From NCBI GenBank assembly GCA_964245825.1, contig CAXTNT010000011.1, positions 59,392 through 123,391 on the forward strand: a DNA stretch of 64,000 nucleotides, read 5' to 3'. Origin of the DNA: CAJCIY01 sp964245825. GTDB lineage: Bacteria > Actinomycetota > Actinomycetes > Mycobacteriales > CAJCIY01. Position 1 is the stretch's first letter. The number at the start of each line of letters is the position of its first letter. Positions 42,417 through 52,356 of this stretch are shown piece by piece. The notes under the pieces are model-generated. The model was not told the origin of the DNA and made no database searches. It saw nothing but the letters and a program-made list of their open reading frames with translations. The position numbers and the translations under genes are program-made.

Positions 42417-42647
42417 ATGACAACCGAGACCTCGCAGGGCATGACCACCGCCGCGCGCGCGAAGCTCATCGGCGCGGGCACGCTGATCGTGGTGGCGGTG
42501 GTCTTCATCGTCGAGAACGGCCGCAAGACCCGGATCCGGTTCATCGTCCCCGAGGTCCGGACGTACCTCTGGCTCGCGCTGCTGATCGCGTTCGCGTTGG
42601 GTCTGCTCAGCGGGCTGCTGCTGGCCCGGTACCGCAGCCGCCGCTGA
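42417..42647 (+). CDS. LapA/DUF1049-like two-helix membrane protein
   Basis: The product is 76 aa with two membrane helices (about residues 15-33 and 49-68) and a basic C-terminus LLLARYRSRR. FIVENGRKTRIRFIVPEV between the helices is characteristic of LapA-domain proteins. In E. coli these affect lipopolysaccharide assembly; in actinobacteria the role is unknown. It sits between the GH57 and GT4 genes on the same strand. Confidence 0.75.
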   Translation: MTTETSQGMTTAARAKLIGAGTLIVVAVVFIVENGRKTRIRFIVPEVRTYLWLALLIAFALGLLSGLLLARYRSRR

Positions 42648-42658
42648 CCCCGGGCAGG

Positions 42659-43921
42659 ATGGCGGCCCTGATGCGCGTGCTGATGCTGTCCTGGGAGTAC
42701 CCGCCGGTCGTGGTCGGCGGGCTCGGTCGACACGTCCGCGCGGTGGCCACCGAGCTGGCGGCGCGCGGCCACGAGGTCACCGTCGTCAGCCGGCACGGTC
42801 CGGGTGCGGCGTACGACGAGATGCTCGAGGGGGTCCGCGTGCTGCGGGCGCCGGAGGATCCGCCGGCGTTCCCGATGAGCGACCTGCTGGCCTGGAGTCA
42901 GGCCCTCAACCACGCGCTGCTGCGGGCGGTGCTGCGCGCCGACCTGCCCCGGCCCGACGTCGTGCACGCGCACGACTGGCTCGTCGCCCACGCCGCGACC
43001 GCGCTCAAGGAGCACTTCGGCGTCCCGTTGGTCGCGACGATGCACGCCACGGAGGCCGGCCGGCACCAGGGCTGGCTCCCCGGGCCGATGAACAAGGCGA
43101 TCCACACCGTGGAGTGGTGGCTGACCTACGAGGCGCGGCGGGTGGTCACCTGCTCGTCGTACATGCGCTGGGAGGTCACCCAGCTCTTCGACCTCCCCCC
43201 GGCGAAGGTCGACGTGGTGGCCAACGGCACCGATCTCGCGGCATTCCGGCCGAGACCATCGGCGGTACGCGCGGCGCGGGCGGCCCTCGGCAGCCGGCCG
43301 CTCGTCGTCTACGCCGGGCGGCTGGAGTGGGAGAAGGGGGTGCAGACACTGCTCGCCGCGCTGCCGCGGCTTCGCCGCGAGCATCCCGGCGTCCGGCTGG
43401 TGGTGGCCGGCACGGGCACCCTGGAGGCGTCGCTGCGGGCGGAGGCGCGGCGGCGGCGGCTCGGCCGGTCCGTGGTGTTCACCGGGCGGCTCGCGACACG
43501 GGAGCTGGCGGGGCTGCTCGGGGCCGCGGCCGTCGCGGTCGTTCCCTCGCTGTACGAGCCGTTCGGCCTGGCGGCACTGGAGGCCGCGACCGCCGGCGCG
43601 CCGCTGGTGGTGAGCGATGCGGGCGGGCTGCGCGAGCTGGTCGAGCCCGGGGTGAGCGGTCTGCGGGCGGTGCCCGAGGACCCGGCGTCCTGGGCGAACG
43701 CCATCTCCGCACAGCTGCGCGACGAGGTGGCCGCACGGCGGATGGCGCGGGTCGCGCGGTCGCGGGCCGCCGACGCCAGCTGGGCGCAGACGGCCGCCGC
43801 GCTCGAGGAGGTGTTCCGCCAGGCCGGGGAGCAGGAACGGCGGTTGCAGCGGTCGTTGGGCCGACCTGCGCCGCTGCGGATGGTCGTGCGCGACGGCAAC
43901 CTCCTCGCCGATTCCGAGTAG
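42659..43921 (+). CDS. GT4-family alpha-1,4-glucosyltransferase (Rv3032-like)
   Basis: The product is 420 aa with a GT-B fold. The N-terminal acceptor domain reads LSWEYPPVVVGGLGRHV, and VVHAHDWLVA lies near residue 106. The C-terminal donor domain has YAGRLEWEKGVQTLL and the EX7E-type SLYEPFGLAALEA. Family and context point to Rv3032, which elongates alpha-1,4-glucan for glycogen and methylglucose lipopolysaccharide. ADP- versus UDP-glucose use cannot be read. The true start may be the ATG four codons in (42671), where homology begins. Confidence 0.88.
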   Translation: MAALMRVLMLSWEYPPVVVGGLGRHVRAVATELAARGHEVTVVSRHGPGAAYDEMLEGVRVLRAPEDPPAFPMSDLLAWSQALNHALLRAVLRADLPRPDVVHAHDWLVAHAATALKEHFGVPLVATMHATEAGRHQGWLPGPMNKAIHTVEWWLTYEARRVVTCSSYMRWEVTQLFDLPPAKVDVVANGTDLAAFRPRPSAVRAARAALGSRPLVVYAGRLEWEKGVQTLLAALPRLRREHPGVRLVVAGTGTLEASLRAEARRRRLGRSVVFTGRLATRELAGLLGAAAVAVVPSLYEPFGLAALEAATAGAPLVVSDAGGLRELVEPGVSGLRAVPEDPASWANAISAQLRDEVAARRMARVARSRAADASWAQTAAALEEVFRQAGEQERRLQRSLGRPAPLRMVVRDGNLLADSE

Positions 43922-43944
43922 TCGGTGACGTCTGCCACATGACT

Positions 43945-43974
43945 TTGACGTCAACGTCAAGGTTGGCCTACCGT
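43945..43974 (+). promoter_or_regulatory. MFS-merR promoter with palindromic operator
   Basis: TTGACG (43945-43950) and TACCGT (43969-43974) are 18 bp apart. A perfect inverted repeat TTGACGT-CA-ACGTCAA (43945-43960) covers the -35 and spacer, as in MerR-regulated promoters. The GTG at 43982 follows seven bases after the -10. Confidence 0.7.
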
Positions 43975-43981
43975 GACAGAC

Positions 43982-45775
43982 GTGTCCGCATCAGCGCCGC
44001 CGATCAGCCGTACCGCGATCACCGCCCTCCTGGTCACGAGCCTGGGCGTCGTCCTCGCGTTCCTGAACAGCTCGGTCGTGCTCATCTCGCTGCCGGCGAT
44101 TTTCCGAGGCCTGCGGCTCGACCCGCTGGAGCCGCAGAACGTCAGCTACCTGCTGTGGCTGATCACCGGGTACCTCGTCGTCACCTCGGTGCTGGTCGTC
44201 GCGGCCGGCCGCCTCGGCGACGTGTACGGCCGCTCACGGCTGTTCACCATCGGCTTCGGGATCTTCACCTTCGGCGCCCTGCTGTGCGCACTGGATCCGC
44301 TGCACGGCGGCCACGGTGCGTTGTTCCTGATCCTCGCTCGCTGCGTCCAGGGTGTCGGCGGCGCCGCGATCATGGCCAACTCGACCGCGATTCTCACCGA
44401 CGTCTTCCCGGCCGAGCGCCGCGGCTTCGCGGTCGGCATCAACCAGGTGACCGCGCTCGCCGGCTCCTTCGCCGGGCTCGTCATCGGCGGCGTGCTCGCC
44501 AACACCGGCTGGCGTTGGGTCTTCCTGGTCTCGGTGATCCCCGGCGTACTCGGCACGATCTGGTCCGCCCGCACCCTGCGCAACACCGGGACCCGGGTCA
44601 AGGTACGGCTCGACGTCACCGGCAACGTCACCTTCGCCGTCGGCATGGTGGCGATCCTCACCGCGATCACGTACGGGATCCAGCCCGCCGGCGGTCGGGA
44701 CAACGGGTGGCTCTCCCCCTTCGTGCTCGGCTCGTTCGCCCTCGGCGTGGTGACGCTCGTCGTGTTCACGATGGTGGAACGGCGCGTCGCGGCCCCGATG
44801 TTCGACCTCACGCTCTTCCGCATCCGCGCCTTCTCGATGGGCAACGCCGCCGGCCTGCTCGCCGCCACCGCGCGCGGTGGTCTGCAGTTCGCGCTGATCC
44901 TGTGGCTGCAGGGCATCTGGCTGCCGCTGCACGGCTACTCGTTCGCGGACACGCCCCTGTGGGCGGGCATCTACCTGCTCCCGCTGACCGTCGGCTTCCT
45001 GATCGCCGGCCCGGTGTCGGGCTACCTCTCCGACAAGTACGGCGCCAGGCTGTTCGCCACCGGCGGGATGCTGATCAACGCGGCGACCTTCGGCCTGATG
45101 ATCGCCCTGCCGGTGGACTTCTCGTACCCGGCGTTCGCGGGGCTGCTGGTCCTGAACGGCCTGTCCTCCGGCCTGTTCGCCTCGCCCAACACGACCGGGA
45201 TCATGAACTCCGTCCCGGCTCGGGAACGCGGCATCGCCTCGGGGATGCGCGCGACCTTCCAGAACTCCGGCCAGGTGCTCTCGATCGGCCTGTTCTTCGG
45301 CCTGCTCACCGCCGGGCTGTCCAGCTCGCTGCCGAGCACGCTCCGGAATGGGCTGATCGCGCACGGCGTGCCGGAGGCCGCGGCGGTGCACGCGAGCTCC
45401 GGTCCGGCCATCGGGCCGCTGTTCGCCGCGTTCCTCGGCGACAACCCCGTCCGGCAGCTGCTCGGCCAGAACACGCTGAACGGCCTGTCGGCGGACCAGG
45501 TGAAGGTGCTGACCGGGACTCGGTTCTTCCCGACGGTGCTGTCCGGCCCGTTCCACGACGGACTGGTGCTGGCCTTCGGGTTGGCCATCGTGCTGTGCCT
45601 GCTCGCGGCCGGTGCGTCCTGGCTGCGCGGCGGCAAGTACGTACACCAGGAGGAGGAGCCCTTCATGGTGATGCCGGAGCAGGCCGGGCTCGACGTCGCG
45701 GATGCCAACGAGCGGGACGAGTCGGCCGCGTACGAGTCCGAGCAGGTACGCCTGGAGCGGACGGGCCGACGGTGA
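43982..45775 (+). CDS. MFS multidrug-type transporter (DHA2, 14-helix)
   Basis: The product is 597 aa with about 14 membrane helices. Signature loops are AGRLGDVYGRSRLF (motif A) and RCVQGVGGAAIMANSTAI; a repeat of motif A reads YLSDKYGARLF. The fold suggests drug/H+ antiport, but substrate is unknown. Start GTG 43982 is preferred over GTG 43973, which lies inside the -10 box. The C-terminal tail is acidic and cytosolic. The merR gene follows with a 4-base overlap, so regulator and exporter form one autoregulated unit. Confidence 0.88.
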   Translation: MSASAPPISRTAITALLVTSLGVVLAFLNSSVVLISLPAIFRGLRLDPLEPQNVSYLLWLITGYLVVTSVLVVAAGRLGDVYGRSRLFTIGFGIFTFGALLCALDPLHGGHGALFLILARCVQGVGGAAIMANSTAILTDVFPAERRGFAVGINQVTALAGSFAGLVIGGVLANTGWRWVFLVSVIPGVLGTIWSARTLRNTGTRVKVRLDVTGNVTFAVGMVAILTAITYGIQPAGGRDNGWLSPFVLGSFALGVVTLVVFTMVERRVAAPMFDLTLFRIRAFSMGNAAGLLAATARGGLQFALILWLQGIWLPLHGYSFADTPLWAGIYLLPLTVGFLIAGPVSGYLSDKYGARLFATGGMLINAATFGLMIALPVDFSYPAFAGLLVLNGLSSGLFASPNTTGIMNSVPARERGIASGMRATFQNSGQVLSIGLFFGLLTAGLSSSLPSTLRNGLIAHGVPEAAAVHASSGPAIGPLFAAFLGDNPVRQLLGQNTLNGLSADQVKVLTGTRFFPTVLSGPFHDGLVLAFGLAIVLCLLAAGASWLRGGKYVHQEEEPFMVMPEQAGLDVADANERDESAAYESEQVRLERTGRR

Positions 45776-46284
45776 CCCCCGCACCGACCACCGCAGCGCC
45801 GGCCCCCCCGGCCATCGCGCCGACCACCCCCCCGACCGCCGCGACGATGGCCATCGGCGCCCTCGCGGCGGCGGCGGGCGTCTCGACCCGGACCGTCCGC
45901 TACTACGAGCAGCGGGGCCTGCTGTCCCCCGCCGGGCACTCGGTCGGCGGCGCACGCCGTTACGACGCGGAGAGCCTCGAGCGGCTGCAGCGCATCCGCG
46001 AGCTCGCCGAGATCCTGGGCTCCGACCTCGAGGAGATCGAGCGCATCCTGGCGGCCGAGGATCGGCTGACCGCCCTGCGGCAGGCGAAGGCCAAGGCCGG
46101 CCCGGACGAGGCGGCGGCCACCCGGCTCGCCAGGCTGGCGGCCGCGCAGGACATCAACGACGAGCTGCGGGCTCGGATCGCCGAGCGGGTCTCGCGGCTC
46201 GCCCTGCTGCTCGACGAGTGCGACGAACGGGATCGGCGCTACGCCACGCTGCGCCGCCAGCTCTCCCCCAGCCATACCGTCTAG
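45772..46284 (+). CDS. MerR-family transcriptional regulator
   Basis: The product is up to 170 aa. The winged-helix DNA-binding part reads GALAAAAGVSTRTVRYYEQR, LLSPAGHSVGGARRYDAESL, and a coiled dimerisation helix follows. There is no cluster of metal-binding cysteines (one Cys, DECDE), so an organic ligand is likelier than a metal. GTG at 45772 overlaps the MFS stop; it adds a Pro/Thr/Ala-rich 25-residue tail. ATG at 45847, right before the HTH, is an equally possible start. It probably binds the palindrome at 43945. Confidence 0.85.
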   Translation: MTPAPTTAAPAPPAIAPTTPPTAATMAIGALAAAAGVSTRTVRYYEQRGLLSPAGHSVGGARRYDAESLERLQRIRELAEILGSDLEEIERILAAEDRLTALRQAKAKAGPDEAAATRLARLAAAQDINDELRARIAERVSRLALLLDECDERDRRYATLRRQLSPSHTV

Positions 46285-46354
46285 ACCCCTCGGCGGTGCC
46301 TGCACCTGCTGACCCAGGGCTGGGCACGGTAAGAGCGCGCGCCCAGGAACGCGG

Positions 46355-47107
46355 CTACTTCCGGGCGGCGATGACCGGCGCGGCCGCCTCGCGTACCTTC
46401 CGCGCCATGTCGGCGATGGCGGCGCGCTGATCCGCCGCCGCGTCGTAGTCGGCAATCCGGTCCCGGACCACCCGCGCGGGTACGCCGACCGCGACCGCCC
46501 ACGGCGGGATGTCGGCGTTGACGACGGTGTGCGCGGCCAACACGCACCCGCGGCCGACGGTCGTCCCGCGCAGCACCGTGACCTTGGTCCCCACCCACAC
46601 GTCGGGCCCGATCCGTACCGGCGACTTGGCGATGCCCTGGTCCTTGATCGGCACGTGGATGTCGGCGAAGACGTGGTCGAAGTCGCAGACGTACACCCAG
46701 TCGGCAACGATCGTGCCGGCGCCGAACTCGATGTCCAGGTACGTGTTGACGGTGTTGTCCTTGCCGAACACGCACTTCGGCCCGATCCGCAGCGTGCCCT
46801 CGTGCGCGCGCAGCGCGTTGCCCGTGCCGATGTGCGCCCACGCACCGAGGACCATCCGGCCATAACCCTTGCGCGCGTACAGATCCAGGCGGGCGCCGAG
46901 GAACACGAAGCCCTCGGTGACGATCTGCGGCTTCCCCAGCCGCAGCAGCAGGAACCGCCAGTACCGCGGCAGGTAGAACCGGCCCCAGGCCCGGTTGTGC
47001 ACGACCCACAGCAGGCTCGCGAGGGTGCAGGTACGCACCTGGGCGGGATCACGCGGCGGCATCCGCCGGACGATGCGGCACCACGTGCCGAGGGCTTCGA
47101 GCAGCAT
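46355..47107 (-). CDS. Left-handed beta-helix (hexapeptide) acyltransferase
   Basis: The product is 250 aa. Hexapeptide repeats run from about residue 65 to 205 (for example VRIGPDVWVGTKVTVLRGTT, VGRGCVLAAHTVV, PWAVAVGVPARVV), which form a trimeric acetyltransferase helix. DFDHVFADIHVPIKDQGI is a loop seen in maltose/galactoside acetyltransferase relatives. Position beside a methyltransferase and the GH57/GT4 genes recalls Rv3034c, so acylation of a glucan or glycolipid is plausible but unproven. The ATG at 47107 shares one base with the methyltransferase stop. Confidence 0.82.
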   Translation of the reverse strand: MLLEALGTWCRIVRRMPPRDPAQVRTCTLASLLWVVHNRAWGRFYLPRYWRFLLLRLGKPQIVTEGFVFLGARLDLYARKGYGRMVLGAWAHIGTGNALRAHEGTLRIGPKCVFGKDNTVNTYLDIEFGAGTIVADWVYVCDFDHVFADIHVPIKDQGIAKSPVRIGPDVWVGTKVTVLRGTTVGRGCVLAAHTVVNADIPPWAVAVGVPARVVRDRIADYDAAADQRAAIADMARKVREAAAPVIAARK

Positions 47108-48042
47108 CAGGCCGGCGCGAGCCCGGTCACCAGCGCGTTGTAGAACAGCGCGTCCGGCACCACCCGGTCCAGGATCCGGGCGTCGAGAGCCGACAGCCGC
47201 TGCCAGGAGTGGTACGCGAACAGCGCCCACCGCAGCCCGAGCCGCCCGGGTGCGACGGCGGCCTCCATCGTCCGTACCGGCCAGCCGAACCAGGCCGCGG
47301 TCAGTTCCTCGGTGCGCACCTCCACGTCGGTGGCGCCGGCGGCGACGGCCAGCCGCCGCAGGCGGGCCGGCGCGAAGGTGTGGATGTCGACCATCGACTC
47401 GAGTGCCGCCGCCTCGCTGGAGGCGTCGAGCTCGGCAGCCGGGCGGATCCAGTCGGCCAGCCCCGGCACCCGCCCGGCAGCCTGCGCGGCCTTCCAGGTC
47501 AGCCGCGAGAGCCGGCGCGCGATGATGTCGCCGTACTGCGTCGGCTCCCCGGCGAAGACGAACCGGCCGCCGGGCTTCAGCACGCGGACGACCTCGCGGA
47601 GCGACTGCTCGACGTCCGGAATGTGGTGCAGCACAGCATGTCCGACGACCAGGTCGAAGCTGTCGTCGGAGTACGGGAGGGTCTCGGCGTCGGCCACCCG
47701 GCCCTCGACCTCGAAGCCGAGCCCGCGGGCGTTGCGCGTCGCGACCTCGACCATGCCGGGGCTGATGTCGGTGACGTGGCCGCTGCGGATCACGCCGGCC
47801 TGCACGAGGTTCAGCAGGAAGAACCCGGTGCCGCAGCCGAGCTCGAGGGCCGTGTCGTAGGGCCAGCCCGCCGTCCCCGCGACCGTCTCGAACCGCTCCC
47901 GCGCGTAGCTGATGCAGCGCTCGTCGTAGGAGATCGACCACTTCTCGTCGTAGCTGTCGGCCTCCCAGTCGTGGTAGAGCACGTTCGCGAGCTTGGGGTC
48001 GTGGCGCGCGGCCTCGACCTCCGCCCGAGTGGGCGCGGTCAT
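47107..48042 (-). CDS. Class I SAM-dependent methyltransferase (Rv3037c/Rv3038c-like)
   Basis: The product is 311 aa. Motif I is TALELGCGTGFFLLNLV near residue 56; VTDISPGMVEVA and FDLVVGHAVLHHIPDVE follow. The N-terminal PKLANVLYHDWEADSYDEK is typical of a conserved actinobacterial family. The substrate is unknown; sugar or lipid methylation is suggested by its neighbours. The ATG at 48042 lies within a 29-bp duplication that separates it from the enoyl-CoA hydratase stop. Confidence 0.85.
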   Translation of the reverse strand: MTAPTRAEVEAARHDPKLANVLYHDWEADSYDEKWSISYDERCISYARERFETVAGTAGWPYDTALELGCGTGFFLLNLVQAGVIRSGHVTDISPGMVEVATRNARGLGFEVEGRVADAETLPYSDDSFDLVVGHAVLHHIPDVEQSLREVVRVLKPGGRFVFAGEPTQYGDIIARRLSRLTWKAAQAAGRVPGLADWIRPAAELDASSEAAALESMVDIHTFAPARLRRLAVAAGATDVEVRTEELTAAWFGWPVRTMEAAVAPGRLGLRWALFAYHSWQRLSALDARILDRVVPDALFYNALVTGLAPA

Positions 48043-48085
48043 CGGCCCGCCAAGCGTTTGGGCCTGGTCATCGGCCCGCGAAGCG
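48037..48085. repeat. 29-bp-period duplication at a gene junction
   Basis: GGTCATCGGCCCGC-n-AAGCG occurs at 48037-48056 and 48066-48085 (19/20 identical). The right copy contains the enoyl-CoA hydratase stop with an overlapping ATG (CGATGACC). The left copy contains the methyltransferase start in the same CGATGACC context. A tandem duplication probably split an ancestral ATGA overlap. Confidence 0.7.
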
Positions 48086-48865
48086 GGCCTTGCCGGGGCC
48101 GCTCTCGACGAAGGTGTCCATCCCGATGCTCCGGTCCTCGGTCGCGAACAGGCCCGCGAACAGCTTGCGCTCGACCTGCAGGCCCGCGTCGAGCGTCGTG
48201 TCGAGACCCTCGTCGATCGCCTCTTTCGCGGCCCGGAGCGCGTACGCCGGACCCTGGGCGTAACGGCGTACCAGTGCGATGGCCTCGGCGTGCACGTCGT
48301 CGGCGGCCACGACCTTGTCCACCAGGCCGATCGCGAGTGCCTCGTCCGCACGGACGTGGCGGCCGGAGAAGATCATGTCCTTGGCCTTCGCCGGGCCGAC
48401 CAGCCGCGGCAGCCGCTGGGTGCCGCCCGCGCCGGGGATGATCCCGAGCAGGATCTCGGGCTGGCCGAGCCGGGCGTTGTCGCCGGCCACCCGGAAGTCA
48501 CAGCACAGCGCGAGTTCCAGGCCGCCACCGAGGGCGTACCCGGTCACCGCGGCGACCGTCGGCTTGGGGATCCGCGCGACGGCGGTGAACGCCGCCTGCA
48601 GTGCGGCGGAGCGGTCGACCATGTCCACGTACGACATCGCCGCCATCTCCTTGACGTCGGCGCCGGCCGCGAACACCTTCGGACCGCCGTAGACCACCAC
48701 GGCCCGGACGGCGCGGTCCGCCGCGAGGTGCTCCGCCGCAGACCGCAGCTCGCCCTGGAGCACCGAGTCCAGCGGGTTCATCGGCGGGCGGTCGAACCGC
48801 AGGGTCGTGACCGCGCCCCCGGTCTCCTCGTCCGGCTCGAGCCGGACGAACTCCCACTGGGCCAC
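48068..48865 (-). CDS. Enoyl-CoA hydratase/isomerase family protein
   Basis: The product is 265 aa, a crotonase fold. The oxyanion-hole segments are KVFAAGADVKEMAAM near residue 68 and YALGGGLELALCCD near residue 110; the catalytic acid region is QPEILLGIIPGAGGTQRLPR. Most likely it hydrates trans-2-enoyl-CoA in beta-oxidation. Its place next to the methyltransferase matches echA17 in M. tuberculosis. GTG at 48865 has AGGAGG eight bases upstream. It diverges from glgX. Confidence 0.9.
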   Translation of the reverse strand: MAQWEFVRLEPDEETGGAVTTLRFDRPPMNPLDSVLQGELRSAAEHLAADRAVRAVVVYGGPKVFAAGADVKEMAAMSYVDMVDRSAALQAAFTAVARIPKPTVAAVTGYALGGGLELALCCDFRVAGDNARLGQPEILLGIIPGAGGTQRLPRLVGPAKAKDMIFSGRHVRADEALAIGLVDKVVAADDVHAEAIALVRRYAQGPAYALRAAKEAIDEGLDTTLDAGLQVERKLFAGLFATEDRSIGMDTFVESGPGKARFAGR

Positions 48866-48923
48866 GCCGTGCACCTCCTGATCGGCAGGCACCGACTCTA
48901 GCCACGGCGCTAGGTTCACCGGA

Positions 48924-50996
<2,073 letters not shown>

Positions 50997-51005
50997 CCCC
51001 GGGCA

Positions 51006-51083
51006 TCACGCCGAGGCGACCAGACCCAGCTCCGCGCCACCGGACAGCAACGGATGTCGCGGCAGCACCCGCACCGTGTAGCC
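51006..51083 (-). pseudogene. Duplicated 3' end of glgP (relic)
   Basis: These 78 bases are identical, in the same orientation, to 52357-52434, the last 26 codons of glgP including the stop. The glgP-like frame continues a little further upstream (to about 51130) with similar but diverged residues (VGYTVRVLPRHP). It starts nine bases after the glgX stop. It is a remnant, not a gene. Confidence 0.9.
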
Positions 51084-51170
51084 AACGCCCCCCGCCCCGC
51101 CCGCCGCGACCAGAACCGCCTCCGCGACGAGGCGCCGCCGCGGGCTCGCCAGGTGCGTAGCATCCCGGCT

Positions 51171-51683
51171 GTGACCACTACCGGCTCCGCAAAGAGGGCC
51201 CGTGCAGGTCTCTCACGGCTGTGGGCCGGCGTGCCCGGCCAGCGCGGAGGCCGTTCTGGCCACCGGCCACGCCGAGGGGCGATCGGCGCGGCCGTTGTCG
51301 CGCTGGTCGCGGCGGGCGCGCTCGTCACCGGAACCGACAGTGCGCAGGCCGCGCCGGCGTTCCCGGGCTGCCACGTCGGTCCGGACCGCATCCAGGTGCG
51401 CTACTTCGACGGGACACAACGGGGTGTCGTCGACACGCTCTACCTGAACGACCACGACACCCTCTACGAGGGACGCCTTGCCTTGTGCACTTTTCCCGTC
51501 GGCACCTGGCACGCCGCCAACAGGCGCCTCGAGATGCACCTCACGTCGGGCATGCTGGCCGGCTGTCGCCTGCACGGCTACGTCCTGCCGGTTACGAGCG
51601 TGGATGGGGGCGTCAGCTTCGCGGGCCTTGGACACTGCCCCGGGAGCGCTGTCTACTGGCGGCTGACGTACTACGACGTCTGA
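51171..51683 (+). CDS. Predicted secreted protein, unknown function
   Basis: The product is 170 aa. A basic N-terminus is followed by a hydrophobic signal segment (AAVVALVAAGALVTG, about residues 37-53) and a likely cleavage site after DSAQA|AP. The mature part, about 110 aa, has four Cys (PGCHVG, LALCTF, AGCRLH, GHCPGS), which could form two disulfides, and reads like a small beta-rich domain. No family is recognised. GTG at 51171 has TAGCAT seven bases upstream. It lies inside the segment flanked by the 78-bp glgP duplication. Confidence 0.65.
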   Translation: MTTTGSAKRARAGLSRLWAGVPGQRGGRSGHRPRRGAIGAAVVALVAAGALVTGTDSAQAAPAFPGCHVGPDRIQVRYFDGTQRGVVDTLYLNDHDTLYEGRLALCTFPVGTWHAANRRLEMHLTSGMLAGCRLHGYVLPVTSVDGGVSFAGLGHCPGSAVYWRLTYYDV

Positions 51684-51767
51684 CGGGCGGCGCGCAGGAC
51701 GTCGGCCCCGGGTCTGCCGGCGGCGCGCACTGTGTCAGCGTCGGGTACGCGGGCGCACACGCAACCG

Positions 51768-52319
51768 TCAGCGGACGGCGCGGAGGACGGCGGCGGCATA
51801 GCGCTCCACCGCGTGCCGTTGGACCCGGCGCACGAACGGTCCCGCCGCGGCCACCGACGCTGACGCGGGGCGGCTGAACGAGCGGATCTCCAGCCAGGTG
51901 TGACCGTCCGCGCGGCGTACGACGAAGGACTCCTCGCCGACCAGAGGATGCCCGGCCACCGACCCGTAGGCGAAACCACGAGCGTCAGCCCCGTCGAGGA
52001 CGGAGACGACCCGGCACGGCGCCAGGATCCCCGCCGCACCGACCGGGAACGCCTGCAGCACAGCCGTTCCCACCGCTGCGAACGGGGCGCCGGCGGCGAT
52101 GGCGAGGCCGGCACCGCGCAGGACCGTCCAGTCGAGGATCGCCTCCCCGGCCGCGCCGAACGACCCGGCAGGCAGCTCCCACCGCCGGTCGAGGTGCCGC
52201 CACCCGGACGGCAGCTCGGCCCGTCCGGTCGCCCCGACGGGGTCGTACGACAGACCCGCAGGCACGGCGTCGAGCCGAGCGGCGAGGGAGGCCGTCGTCG
52301 GCCGCCAGACCAATGTCAC
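51768..52319 (-). CDS. DUF1990-family protein
   Basis: The product is 183 aa. SYDPVGATG near residue 25 and WRHLDRRWELPAG are the DUF1990 start. GIGEESF-type residues occur as GHPLVGEESFVVRR, followed by WLEIRSFSRPAS and the C-terminal QRHAVERYAAAVLRAV. The family is uncharacterised and common in actinobacteria and plants. GTG at 52319 is chosen because homology begins near VTLVWRPTTAS; a longer start would use glgP-repeat sequence. It lies in the same flanked segment as the secreted protein. Confidence 0.75.
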   Translation of the reverse strand: MTLVWRPTTASLAARLDAVPAGLSYDPVGATGRAELPSGWRHLDRRWELPAGSFGAAGEAILDWTVLRGAGLAIAAGAPFAAVGTAVLQAFPVGAAGILAPCRVVSVLDGADARGFAYGSVAGHPLVGEESFVVRRADGHTWLEIRSFSRPASASVAAAGPFVRRVQRHAVERYAAAVLRAVR

Positions 52320-52356
52320 ACCGCGCCGACCAGGGAAACCGCCCGGCGCCAGGACC

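Noticed and set aside
40394..43960. A 1188-codon minus-strand open frame
   Set aside because: It is antisense to the methyltransferase, GH57, LapA-like and GT4 genes, all with clear motifs. It is a high-GC artefact.
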